From: Bacteroidia bacterium
GTDB lineage: Bacteria > Bacteroidota > Bacteroidia > Bacteroidales > Prolixibacteraceae
Assembly (NCBI GenBank): GCA_026391315.1
Contig: JAPLDT010000012.1
Span: 1-45,787, forward strand
DNA length: 45,787 nucleotides
Direction of reading: 5' to 3'
Shown here: positions 8,005-15,727 of the stretch, one piece after another
Position numbering within the stretch: the first letter of the stretch is position 1
Layout: each line of letters starts with the position of its first letter
Position numbers and translations under genes: made by a program
The notes under the pieces: model-generated
Database searches by the model: none
Told to the model about the DNA's origin: nothing
Seen by the model: the letters and a program-made list of their open reading frames with translations, nothing else

Positions 8005-9954
8005 CTAACTCTTCAGCAGATTTTCAATATCTGTCAGGGCAATGATAGAGATGATCTTCCTTCCGGCTGGCGAGAATCCGGGCGATTGACAGGCGAAAAG
8101 TTGGTTGAAAAGCGAGACCATCTCTTCCTGCTTAAGGGGGACGCCGTAATTTATGGCAGAGGATTGTGCCAGCACCAATGCCAGCTGTGCCTTGATCTCC
8201 TCCATCAGATCGACCGGACGATCCTGAAAGGAGGCTATGACTGCCTCTACCAGCTCTTTGGCATCCAGGTGACTCAGTACACCGGGAGTGCCATCAATAT
8301 AAAAATGATGCTCTTCCCCGGGCCTAATATCAAATCCAAGCTGATGCAGTTCTTCCCGGAGTGCATTCAAAATTTCCGCATCAGCCGCATTCAGCTCCAA
8401 AACCGGTGGAAAAAGTTGACGCTGACTGGCAGCAAGATGAGAATTGAAATTCTGCATAAAATTTTCGTACAGAATCCTGGCATGGGCTTCCCGCTGATCG
8501 ATCACCATCAATCCTGATTTGACGGGGGTAAGCAGGTACCTGTTTTTGAGCTGCATAAAATTGGCCGACTGGTACTCCTGCTCACTACCCAGCGAATGAG
8601 TTCCCTGCCAATTCTCCGTCTCCCCATCTCCCCGTCTCCCAGTCCCCCCGTCTCCCCATCTCTCCGTCTCTCCGTCTCTCCGTCTTTCCGTCTCTCCATC
8701 CCTCCGTCTCCCAGTCTCCCAGTCTCCCAGTCCCTCCTTCTCTCCGTCCTTCTGATTCTCCATTCCCTGATAAAGTTTCTCCCAATGGCCGGTTTGGCTG
8801 CTCTCAAGGCCATAATTATTCCGGTTACCCGGATAGCTCTCAGGCTGAAATGGGTTGTAATGACGATTGATCTCTATTTCAGGAGGAGCAAAACTGCTTC
8901 CCCTACCGGGAAGAAGTGGAATTTCGATGGAACCGCGCTGATCGAAATCGATGGTGGGCATGAGGTTGTATTTGCCGATGGCCTCCCTGACGGAGGCGCT
9001 GAGGATGTGCCAGATGGCCTGCTCGTCTTCGAATTTGATCTCGGTCTTGGTGGGGTGGATGTTGATATCAATGGTAGCAGGATCAACTTCTAGGTAGAGA
9101 AAATAGGAAGGGATGGCATCCGATGGCAGGAGGCGCTCATAGGCTTGCATCACCGCCCGGTGAAAGAATGGATGCTTCATGAAACGGCCGTTCACGAAGA
9201 AGAACTGCTCGCCAAAGCTTTTTTTAGCAAACTTCGGCTGACCGATGAATCCGGTCAGTTTGACCAGGGTCGTCTCCGACTCTACTGGGGTCAGACTCTG
9301 GTTAATCGTTTTGCCGAAGAGGCTAACGATCCGTTTCCGGATATTCTCTGAAGGAAGTTCGTAGACCGGCGCCTGGTTGTGAAAGAAGGAGATAGAAAGT
9401 TCAGGATTTGCGAGGGCGATCCGTTGTATTTCGGTGATGATGTTTTTTAATTCGTAGCTATTGGATTTCAGAAATTTACGTCTTGCCGGTACGTTGAAAA
9501 AGAGATTCTTCACCGAGAAATTGGAACCCTCCGGACAGTGGTCGGTCTGCTGCTTTTGCAAAACGGAGCCGAGGATATGCAGAAAAGTGCCAAGCTCCTC
9601 GCCCTGTTGACGGGTGCGCAACTCTACCTCTGCAACCGATGCAACCGACGCCAGCGCCTCCCCCCTGAAACCCATGGTACGGATCGAAAAGAGATCGTTG
9701 GCCTCGTGAATCTTGGAGGTAGCATGACGCTCGAACGACATACGCGCATCGGCCGGCGACATCCCCTTGCCGTTGTCAGTAACCTGGATGAGCGTACGGC
9801 CGGCATCCTTGACATTGACGGTGATCGCATCGCCTCCCGCATCGATGGCATTTTCGACCAGCTCCTTTACCACTGAGGCGGGGCGTTGGATAACCTCGCC
9901 GGCAGCGATCTGGTTGGCAACGGAGTCGGGCAAAAGGCGGATTATATCTGACAC
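8005..9954 (-). CDS. mutL: DNA mismatch repair protein MutL
   Basis: 649 residues from a GTG start (SDIIRLLPDSVANQIAAGEV). The N-terminal GHKL ATPase has VVKELVENAIDAG, DNGKGM and GFRGEALASV. A linker of about residues 335-470 contains an 8-residue-period repeat (see 8613-8752). The C-terminal dimerisation domain follows. MutL couples mismatch recognition by MutS to strand removal. The usual endonuclease motif DQHAxxExxxxE reads DQREAHARILYE here, and the CPHGRP and ACR motifs are also not recognisable (SPAGRK, AQSS), so nicking activity looks lost or altered. It stands alone on the minus strand with a short AT repeat upstream. Confidence 0.97.
   Translation of the reverse strand: MSDIIRLLPDSVANQIAAGEVIQRPASVVKELVENAIDAGGDAITVNVKDAGRTLIQVTDNGKGMSPADARMSFERHATSKIHEANDLFSIRTMGFRGEALASVASVAEVELRTRQQGEELGTFLHILGSVLQKQQTDHCPEGSNFSVKNLFFNVPARRKFLKSNSYELKNIITEIQRIALANPELSISFFHNQAPVYELPSENIRKRIVSLFGKTINQSLTPVESETTLVKLTGFIGQPKFAKKSFGEQFFFVNGRFMKHPFFHRAVMQAYERLLPSDAIPSYFLYLEVDPATIDINIHPTKTEIKFEDEQAIWHILSASVREAIGKYNLMPTIDFDQRGSIEIPLLPGRGSSFAPPEIEINRHYNPFQPESYPGNRNNYGLESSQTGHWEKLYQGMENQKDGEKEGLGDWETGRRRDGETERRRDGETERWGDGGTGRRGDGETENWQGTHSLGSEQEYQSANFMQLKNRYLLTPVKSGLMVIDQREAHARILYENFMQNFNSHLAASQRQLFPPVLELNAADAEILNALREELHQLGFDIRPGEEHHFYIDGTPGVLSHLDAKELVEAVIASFQDRPVDLMEEIKAQLALVLAQSSAINYGVPLKQEEMVSLFNQLFACQSPGFSPAGRKIISIIALTDIENLLKS
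8613..8752. repeat. Octanucleotide-type repeat inside mutL
   Basis: About 140 bases built from variants of GTCTCTCC / GTCTCCCA / ATCTCCCC. Three octamers equal 24 bases, so the MutL product gains an 8-residue period (WETGRRRD, GETERRRD, GETERWGD, GGTGRRGD) at about residues 400-447. The same phrase type occurs outside genes at about 24191-24310. Confidence 0.9.
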
Positions 9955-10313
9955 TGGGGGAATGAATTAAAAATTAAAAATTAAAAATTAAAAATTACGA
10001 ATTAAGGATTATTTTACCTTGAAGGACTCAAAGTCAACACACAAAGGTTACAAATATCCAATAAATCAGGACTTTACTTTGTGCCCTTTGAGCATCCTTT
10101 GTTTCCTTTGTGGTAAAATTTCTTATGATACACAATTGCGAAAACGCAACAACCATCTCACAAATATAAGGGATATTTTGATGGCTCCTAGTTATCAGTT
10201 GAGGTATAAAATCATTCCAGCTAACTGCAATTAGCCGCCTTCAAATTTCATTTTCTCCTCAAAATTCGGTATATTTAAGGATATCACAGCAAATAGAGTA
10301 AAACTGAATAGTC
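9955..10313. other. Intergenic spacer between mutL and comM with simple repeats
   Basis: 9966-9997 is a run of the 7-mer AAAAATT (four to five units). About 10025-10120 holds phrases such as TTTGTGCCCTTTGAG and CCTTTGTTTCCTTTGTGG, the same kind as at 18180-18262. No gene is supported, although short frames exist. The comM promoter must lie near 10230-10300 but no clean consensus is visible. Confidence 0.6.
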
Positions 10314-11849
10314 ATGCTGATAAAAACTTATGGCAGTGCGGTGCACGGAATCGATGCAACCACAATTACGATCGAGGTGGATGTGTCGAGGGGCATCCGC
10401 TTCAACATGGTCGGATTGGCCGACCTGGCAGTACGTGAAAGCCAGCAACGAATTGACGCTGCGCTGCGCTTCAACGGGTTTAAGCTGCCCGGAAAAAAGA
10501 CGGTGATCAACATGGCTCCTGCCGACATTCACAAGGAGGGCTCCTGTTACGATCTGCCCATTGCCATGGGAATCCTCTCGGCATCCGAACAGATCTATGC
10601 CCCCGAGATTGGCCGCTATGTGATGATGGGCGAGCTCTCCCTGGATGGAGGATTGCAGACGGTTAAAGGAGTTCTCCCCATTGCCATCCGGGCCAGGGAG
10701 GAGGGATTTGAGGGATTGATCGTGCCACTTCAGAACGCCCGGGAGGCGGCCGTGGTCGACAAACTGAAAATCTACGGGGTCGAAAATATCCGCGAAGTAA
10801 TCGACTATTTCAACAGCGCTATTCCGCTCAAACAGACGGTGATTGATACCCGGGAGGAGTTCAATGCAAACAAAAGCAAGTTTGAAGTCGACTTCTCAGA
10901 GGTCAAAGGACAAGAAAATGTGAAAAGAGCGCTTGAAATAGCAGCCGGGGGCGGTCACAATTTAATCATGATCGGCCCTCCTGGGGCAGGTAAGACGATG
11001 CTGGCCAAACGAATAGCCACAATACTTCCCCCTTTTACACTGAAAGAAGCCCTTGAGACAACAAAGATCCATTCCGTAGCCGGGAAGATTGAAAATCAGT
11101 CCTCTCTGATGATCTGCCGGCCCTTTCGAAGCCCGCACCACACCATCTCTGATGCCGCTTTGGTCGGCGGGGGCACCATTCCCCAACCGGGGGAAATCTC
11201 CCTGGCGCACAATGGGGTGCTGTTTCTGGATGAACTTCCCGAGTTCAAAAGGTCGGTGCTCGAGGTGATGAGGCAGCCTCTGGAAGACCGTACGATCACT
11301 GTTTCGAGGGCCAAATGCTCGGTTGAGTTCCCTGCCTCCTTTATGCTGGTAGCCTCCATGAACCCTTGTCCGTGCGGGTTCTACAACCACCCCACCAAAC
11401 AGTGTGTCTGCGGACCGGGCATCGTGCAAAAATACCTGAACCGGATATCGGGACCCTTGCTCGACCGCATCGACATCCACCTGGAGGTGGTGCCGGTCCC
11501 CTTCAACAAGCTTTCGGCCATGAGTTCGGGCGAATCGAGCGACACCATCCGTGCCAGGGTGATTGCGGCCAGGGAGATTCAGCGGCTTAGGTTTGAGGAG
11601 GCCGGAATCTATTGCAATGCCCAGATGAGCACCAAACTGCTGCATTTGTATTGCACCCCCGACCGCGCCGGTGAAGCCATCCTCAAAAATGCCATGGAAA
11701 AGCTGGGACTGTCGGCCCGGGCCTACGACCGCATCCTCAAAGTGGCACGGACCATCGCCGACCTGGAGGGAGTCGAGAACATCCAGGCCGATCACCTGGG
11801 CGAAGCCATTCAATACCGGAGCCTGGACCGGGAGGGGTGGGGGACGTAA
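10314..11849 (+). CDS. comM: ComM/YifB-family AAA+ ATPase (Mg-chelatase-like)
   Basis: 511 residues. The N-terminal S5-fold Lon-like domain (MLIKTYGSAVHGIDA, about 1-165) is followed by an AAA+ domain with Walker A GPPGAGKTMLAK (about 221-232) and Walker B GVLFLDELPEF. A cysteine-rich insert, PCPCGFYNHPTKQCVC, follows the sensor SMN motif. The C-terminal helical domain contains SARAYDRILKVARTIADL. Known members are hexameric branch-migration helicases that extend heteroduplex during natural transformation. Length and domain order are normal. It is alone on the plus strand, directly before hicAB. Confidence 0.96.
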   Translation: MLIKTYGSAVHGIDATTITIEVDVSRGIRFNMVGLADLAVRESQQRIDAALRFNGFKLPGKKTVINMAPADIHKEGSCYDLPIAMGILSASEQIYAPEIGRYVMMGELSLDGGLQTVKGVLPIAIRAREEGFEGLIVPLQNAREAAVVDKLKIYGVENIREVIDYFNSAIPLKQTVIDTREEFNANKSKFEVDFSEVKGQENVKRALEIAAGGGHNLIMIGPPGAGKTMLAKRIATILPPFTLKEALETTKIHSVAGKIENQSSLMICRPFRSPHHTISDAALVGGGTIPQPGEISLAHNGVLFLDELPEFKRSVLEVMRQPLEDRTITVSRAKCSVEFPASFMLVASMNPCPCGFYNHPTKQCVCGPGIVQKYLNRISGPLLDRIDIHLEVVPVPFNKLSAMSSGESSDTIRARVIAAREIQRLRFEEAGIYCNAQMSTKLLHLYCTPDRAGEAILKNAMEKLGLSARAYDRILKVARTIADLEGVENIQADHLGEAIQYRSLDREGWGT

Positions 11850-11898
11850 AAGTTAGTTGAGGCCCATGCAAAAGAAGCTTGTTGAAAACCAATTTATT

Positions 11899-11930
11899 TT
11901 TGGAATAAAGTAAATAATTATTTACCTTTG
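11899..11930 (+). promoter_or_regulatory. hicAB promoter with overlapping palindromic operator
   Basis: TTTG (11899-11902), a 20-base gap, then TACCTTTG (11923-11930) matches the Bacteroidetes promoter exactly. The perfect 16-base palindrome GTAAATAATTATTTAC (11910-11925) occupies the spacer and enters the -7 box. A repressor bound there would block RNA polymerase, as expected for autoregulation by the DNA-binding HicB antitoxin. Confidence 0.8.
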
Positions 11931-11946
11931 TCTTGAGCAAATCTTA

Positions 11947-12135
11947 ATGAAATGTTCTGAATTATATCGAATCCTGGTTAATGATGGATGGTTTCCGGTT
12001 TCTCAGAGTGGATCTCATGTAAAAATGAAGCATAATTCAAAACCGGGAATGATTATTTTTCCAAATCATGGGAGTCAGGAGCTTGGAAAGGGAGTTGAAC
12101 TTAAAATTCGGAAGGACGCAGGGTTAAGAAAATAG
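11947..12135 (+). CDS. hicA: HicA-family mRNA interferase toxin
   Basis: 62 residues with a double-stranded-RNA-binding-like fold. The start MKCSELYRILVNDGWFPVSQ and the segment SGSHVKMKHNSKPGMIIFPNH carry the family signature, including the presumed catalytic His24 after SGS. HicA toxins cleave mRNA in the cytoplasm and are neutralised by HicB. The gene lies 8 bases upstream of hicB and behind the promoter-operator at 11899-11930. Toxin-first order is typical for this family. Length is normal and no motif is broken, so the toxin is probably functional. Confidence 0.93.
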   Translation: MKCSELYRILVNDGWFPVSQSGSHVKMKHNSKPGMIIFPNHGSQELGKGVELKIRKDAGLRK

Positions 12136-12143
12136 AGAGGCAT

Positions 12144-12539
12144 ATGAAGACGATCAGGGAAAAGATTAGAATGATAGTAGAAAAAACAGATACAGGGTTT
12201 TCTGCCTATTCTGTTGATTACCCAATTTATACGACAGGAAAGAGTGTTACAGATTTGATTAATAATGCTTATGAAGCAGCCAATCTTTATTACGAAGATC
12301 AAGAGATAAAAATCACTCGCGATAATATTAAGTTTGAGCTCGATTTTAGACAATTTTTCCAATATTATAAGGTCATCAACTCAAAATTACTTGCTGATAG
12401 AATTGGAATGAATGCTACCTTGTTGTCACAATATGTAACCGGACATAAAAAACCATCTGAAACGCAGACAGAAAAGATATTGATGGGAATTCATCAAATT
12501 GGTCAGGAGCTGGCAGAAATTAATCTGATTTATAAGTAG
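12144..12539 (+). CDS. hicB: HicB-family antitoxin with HTH domain
   Basis: 131 residues. The N-terminal half (about 1-65) is a partially degraded RNase H-like HicB fold with GFSAYSVDYPIYTTGKSVTDLINNAYEAA. The C-terminal half is a helix-turn-helix (LLADRIGMNATLLSQYVTGHKKP, about 90-112) that should bind the palindrome in front of hicA. It neutralises HicA by direct binding and represses the operon. The 8-base gap to hicA indicates co-transcription. Confidence 0.93.
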   Translation: MKTIREKIRMIVEKTDTGFSAYSVDYPIYTTGKSVTDLINNAYEAANLYYEDQEIKITRDNIKFELDFRQFFQYYKVINSKLLADRIGMNATLLSQYVTGHKKPSETQTEKILMGIHQIGQELAEINLIYK

Positions 12540-12619
12540 TTGGCACTGGTTTCAACAACACTCAAACGAGGGGGAGCTTGGTTGCAAATCCGCGCCAGCG
12601 GAGTGGGGGATACAAAAAG

Positions 12620-12667
12620 CCGGAAGCTCTAATTCTAAACTGTACAGTTTTGAATTAGAGTATCCGG
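12620..12667. repeat. 48-nt interrupted palindrome after hicB
   Basis: Nested arms: CCGGA...TCCGG outside, CTCTAATTC...GAATTAGAG inside, and AAACTGTACAGTTT at the centre, with one mismatch in the 34-base core. It lies 80 bases after the hicB stop and has no T tract. It could be a processing hairpin, a regulator site or a relic of a palindromic mobile element. Confidence 0.8.
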
Positions 12668-12743
12668 TAGTTAATCCTGTCCTGGGAAAGCAAACAACTA
12701 ATAGCCAATAGCTAATAGAGATTACTGACAGACCATTCCAGTT

Positions 12744-13076
12744 TTAAACGATGAGTATGACTATCAGTACGACCAGCAAAACGCCTCCAGCTCCGTAGAA
12801 AATTGCATGATGATGATGGGTAACATAAATTTCATCCTGGGTACTTCTAATCGCTTTAACTTCACTTCGCAACTCTTTCTTTTCAGATCTGCTTAGCGTA
12901 GACATATCCATCGCTTTGATCTCATCCAGTCTGGCAGCTAGCGCAGCCTCTGTTGGTACATCGGATTTAGTGGTTACCGTTGTAACTGATTTAGTGTTAT
13001 CAGCCGCTTTCAATTGTGAGGGAATAGAAGACAACATCATAAATGCTATCACCGCACAAAACATTAATTTTTTCAT
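12744..13076 (-). CDS. Small exported membrane-anchored protein, function unknown
   Basis: 110 residues. Signal peptide MKKLMFCAVIAFMMLSSIPS, probably cut after LKAA; a charged helical middle (LDEIKAMDMSTLSRSEKKEL, about 50-75); and a C-terminal hydrophobic helix GGVLLVVLIVILIV. I recognise this only as a type common in Bacteroidetes, where similar small proteins have a predicted heptad-like helix and a C-terminal anchor. A run of four histidines precedes the anchor. No function is known to me. It is monocistronic and flanked by repeats on both sides. Confidence 0.8.
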   Translation of the reverse strand: MKKLMFCAVIAFMMLSSIPSQLKAADNTKSVTTVTTKSDVPTEAALAARLDEIKAMDMSTLSRSEKKELRSEVKAIRSTQDEIYVTHHHHAIFYGAGGVLLVVLIVILIV

Positions 13077-13216
13077 TTTATTAATTTTTTGTTTGAATAA
13101 ATTTCATTTCAAAGGTCAGCCACATCAGTCTCAAAAATGTTACAGAATTCCACTAATTAGTTACATCATTCACACCTTAAAAACAGGTCTTATATCTTCA
13201 GATTGAAAGAACTGCT

Positions 13217-13432
13217 CCCCCTCGTTTGAGCGCAGCGGTAACAAGGGGGCTGCAGCTACTCGTTTGTAATTAGAAAACAAATACCTGATGGACAATCCAA
13301 TCCATCTGGTTTGGCAGACTGCGGAAACTTCCTTTGGTTCAATTTTGCGTTAAATTTAAATATGGGTGCGTGGTATTTCGTCTCAGACAAATGGTGATAA
13401 TCCCCTCGTTACCGCTGCGCTCAAACGAGGGG
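13217..13432. repeat. 31-nt inverted repeat pair (CCCCTCGTT...AACGAGGGG)
   Basis: 13217-13247 and 13402-13432 are reverse complements with one mismatch, 154 bases apart. Each arm also has self-complementary ends (CCCCTCGTT / AACGAGGGG) around GAGCGCAGCGG. A partial third copy (TCAAACGAGGGGGAGCTTGG) is at about 12563-12582. Confidence 0.85.
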
Positions 13433-13532
13433 AAGCTTGATTTTATTGCAGGTTATTTCAGATAACAAAATGTGGATCAGATTCAATTTCAATCCCCTGT
13501 TTTTTAAGCGGGTAACATGAAATTTCCTTAAA

Positions 13533-13563
13533 TATTTGCTAATATTGAATAAGATTAGCAAAT
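13533..13563 (+). promoter_or_regulatory. Possible operator upstream of the oxidoreductase gene
   Basis: ATTTGCTAAT (13533-13542) and ATTAGCAAAT (13554-13563) are perfect inverted repeats with a 10-base centre, 66 bases before the ATG at 13629. Size and position fit a dimeric regulator site. No regulator gene is adjacent. Confidence 0.45.
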
Positions 13564-13628
13564 AAATTATTCTCTTGCATTCTTGTGTTTTTTCAAACAC
13601 GTAAAAACCAGACTATTAAGATATTTTT

Positions 13629-14975
13629 ATGAACAACAGACGTGATTTTATCAAAAAGACGGCGGCCTCTTCAGTAGGTATTGCCATTGGTACCGCAGCC
13701 TTTGGGTTTAGTGCAAAAAGTTACAGCAACATCATCGGAGCCAACGACCGGATTCATCTTGCTGCCATTGGTTTGAACGGACGTGGAAATAGTATGGTCG
13801 CCACCATCGCCAAACAGAAAAATGCCGAGGTATCCATCGTATGCGATGTCGATTCCAGAACGATGCCCAAGGCGATTGAGACGGTTAGGAAGGCGGGACA
13901 AACCAATCCTCCAAGGGCCGAAAAGGATTGTCGCAAAGTTTTGGAAGACAAATCTATCGACGCTATCTACATTGCAACTCCGGACCATTGGCATGCTCCT
14001 CTTACCATCATGGGCTGTCAGGCAGGGAAGCATGTTTATGTTGAAAAGCCATTGAGCCACAATCCGAGAGAGGGCGAACTGGCCATCGAAGCCGCACGAA
14101 AATATGACCGTGTTGTCCAGATGGGTGCGCAACGTCGTTCGGCACCAGTGCTGACGCAGGGGATCAATAAGTTGAAAGAGGGCATTATTGGACGTGTTTA
14201 CCTGGCCAAAACATGGTATACGAATACCCGTAAGGCCAATTTTTTCAAACCGGCGGAAATTCCGGAATGGCTCGATTATGACCTTTGGCAGGGACCGGCC
14301 CCCCGGATGCCTTACAGGGATGGTCTGATCCATTACAACTGGCACTGGACCTGGCATTGGGGAACAGGCGAGGCGCTGAACAATGGGACCCATGAGGTGG
14401 ACGTTGCCCGCTGGGGCCTTGGTGTTGACTTTCCTACCCGAGTTACTTCAGTTGGCGGACGTTACAATTACAAGGATGACTGGGAAACACCTGATACACA
14501 AATTATCACGATGGATTATCCCGGCAGGATTTCGTTGATGTGGGAGAACAGAAGTTCCAATGGCCGCAAAATTGAGGGGATGGATCGCGGTATCATTTTC
14601 TATGGAGAGAACGGCAGTCTTGATACGGGGGGCGATAGTTACAAAGTTTTTGACCTTGCCGGGAAGATGGTGGAGGAGGTAAAATCCCTTGTCACTGAAA
14701 GCGATGTGCAGGGCCGGAATACGGCAAGCCCAAGCCTGGGGCTGGACAGCCTTCACATGGCAGACTTTCTGGATGCCATCCGCAACAACCGGCGTCCCAA
14801 TTGTGATGTTGAGACCGGATTCAAGAGTGTGGTGGCCATGCAATTGGGGAATATCTCATGGCGTGTTGGTCGTGACATCCATGTTGATCCTAAAAATGGT
14901 CACATTATCGGTGACAAAGAGGCACAGAAACTTTGGAGCAGGTCTTACGAAAAAGGTTGGGAGCCGAAGGTTTAA
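13629..14975 (+). CDS. Gfo/Idh/MocA-family oxidoreductase with Tat-type signal
   Basis: 448 residues. The twin-arginine leader MNNRRDFIKKTAASSVGIAI marks export across the inner membrane with the cofactor already bound. The Rossmann motif is degenerate (LAAIGLNGRGNSMVATIA, about 43-60). The catalytic-region motif is VEKPLSHNPREGE, and an active-site segment NWHWTWHWGTGEALNNGTHE contains candidate catalytic histidines. The C-terminal substrate domain is intact. Secreted relatives act on sugars or glycosides and are often NAD(H)-dependent, including some glycosidase-like hydride-transfer enzymes. The neighbours give no substrate. Confidence 0.93.
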   Translation: MNNRRDFIKKTAASSVGIAIGTAAFGFSAKSYSNIIGANDRIHLAAIGLNGRGNSMVATIAKQKNAEVSIVCDVDSRTMPKAIETVRKAGQTNPPRAEKDCRKVLEDKSIDAIYIATPDHWHAPLTIMGCQAGKHVYVEKPLSHNPREGELAIEAARKYDRVVQMGAQRRSAPVLTQGINKLKEGIIGRVYLAKTWYTNTRKANFFKPAEIPEWLDYDLWQGPAPRMPYRDGLIHYNWHWTWHWGTGEALNNGTHEVDVARWGLGVDFPTRVTSVGGRYNYKDDWETPDTQIITMDYPGRISLMWENRSSNGRKIEGMDRGIIFYGENGSLDTGGDSYKVFDLAGKMVEEVKSLVTESDVQGRNTASPSLGLDSLHMADFLDAIRNNRRPNCDVETGFKSVVAMQLGNISWRVGRDIHVDPKNGHIIGDKEAQKLWSRSYEKGWEPKV

Positions 14976-15046
14976 GTTGAAACGGTGCTCCCTGTCGTTT
15001 GCAATTGAACCGAAATAAGCTTATAATTGTAATAAGTTTAAAAAGT

Positions 15047-15727
15047 ATGGCTATGGCAGACAAATTTTCAGATCCGATCGGACGATTGATGGGGTTGCGT
15101 TACAAGTCGCACCCCTGGCACGGGATACACATTGGTGATCATGCACCTGATAAGGTGACAGCTTTTATAGAAGTGGTGCCGACTGATACTGTGAAATATG
15201 AAGTTGACAAAGACTCCGGTTATCTCAAAATAGACCGCCCACAGCAATATTCCAATGTTTGTCCGGCGTTGTACGGATTTATCCCTCAAACCTATTGCGG
15301 CAAATTGGTAGGCGATCTTTGCTCCAAAAAGACAGGTAAAAAGGGAGTTAAGGGTGATGGCGATCCGATCGACATCGTGGTTCTTACCGAAAAATCAATT
15401 CACCACGGCGATATTCTGGTTACTGCCAAACCCATCGGAGGCCTTCGGATGATCGATGGGGATGAAGCCGATGATAAAATTATCGCCGTCCTGAACAACG
15501 ACTTTGTTTATGGCCGTTTTACTTCCCTGAAAGATGTTCCGGAGGGCATTATTACCCGCTTACGCCACTACTTCTTGACCTACAAGGACATCCCCGGTGA
15601 AGAGGGGAATACCATCATCGAAGCAATCTACGACCGTGAAGAGGCGCTGGAGGTCATCAAGACCTCTATTCAGGATTACAGCAATCGCTTTGACAACCTG
15701 GGTAAAATGCTGGTTTTGGATGATTGA
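15047..15727 (+). CDS. ppa: Inorganic pyrophosphatase (family I)
   Basis: 226 residues from the ATG at 15047 (MAMADKFSDPIGRLMGL); an in-frame ATG at 15053 is equally possible. A longer frame from 14999 is unlikely, because its first 16 residues lack family similarity. The metal-binding motif GDGDPIDIVVL, with the conserved aspartates, is present, as are the YGFIPQTYCG substrate-site motif and ADDKIIAVL. The enzyme hydrolyses pyrophosphate to two phosphates in the cytoplasm, pulling biosynthetic reactions forward. It is slightly longer than the E. coli form (about 175 residues), as in many Bacteroidetes. Confidence 0.95.
   Translation: MAMADKFSDPIGRLMGLRYKSHPWHGIHIGDHAPDKVTAFIEVVPTDTVKYEVDKDSGYLKIDRPQQYSNVCPALYGFIPQTYCGKLVGDLCSKKTGKKGVKGDGDPIDIVVLTEKSIHHGDILVTAKPIGGLRMIDGDEADDKIIAVLNNDFVYGRFTSLKDVPEGIITRLRHYFLTYKDIPGEEGNTIIEAIYDREEALEVIKTSIQDYSNRFDNLGKMLVLDD

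Larger units (their letters stand above)
13077..13628. other. 552-nt gene-free spacer with an inverted-repeat pair
   Basis: It contains the 31-nt inverted pair at 13217-13247 and 13402-13432 and, near the right end, a 10-bp inverted repeat at 13533-13563. No coding frame with a recognisable product is present. Confidence 0.7.

Noticed and set aside
8596-9093. 165-codon plus-strand frame opposite mutL
   Set aside because: It reads the octamer repeat on the other strand (Ser/Pro-rich) and is a shadow of mutL.
10019-10234. 71-codon plus-strand frame before comM
   Set aside because: It lies in the CCTTTGTGG-type repeat phrases and has no recognisable product.
15068-15289. 73-codon minus-strand frame within ppa
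   Set aside because: Shadow of the pyrophosphatase gene.
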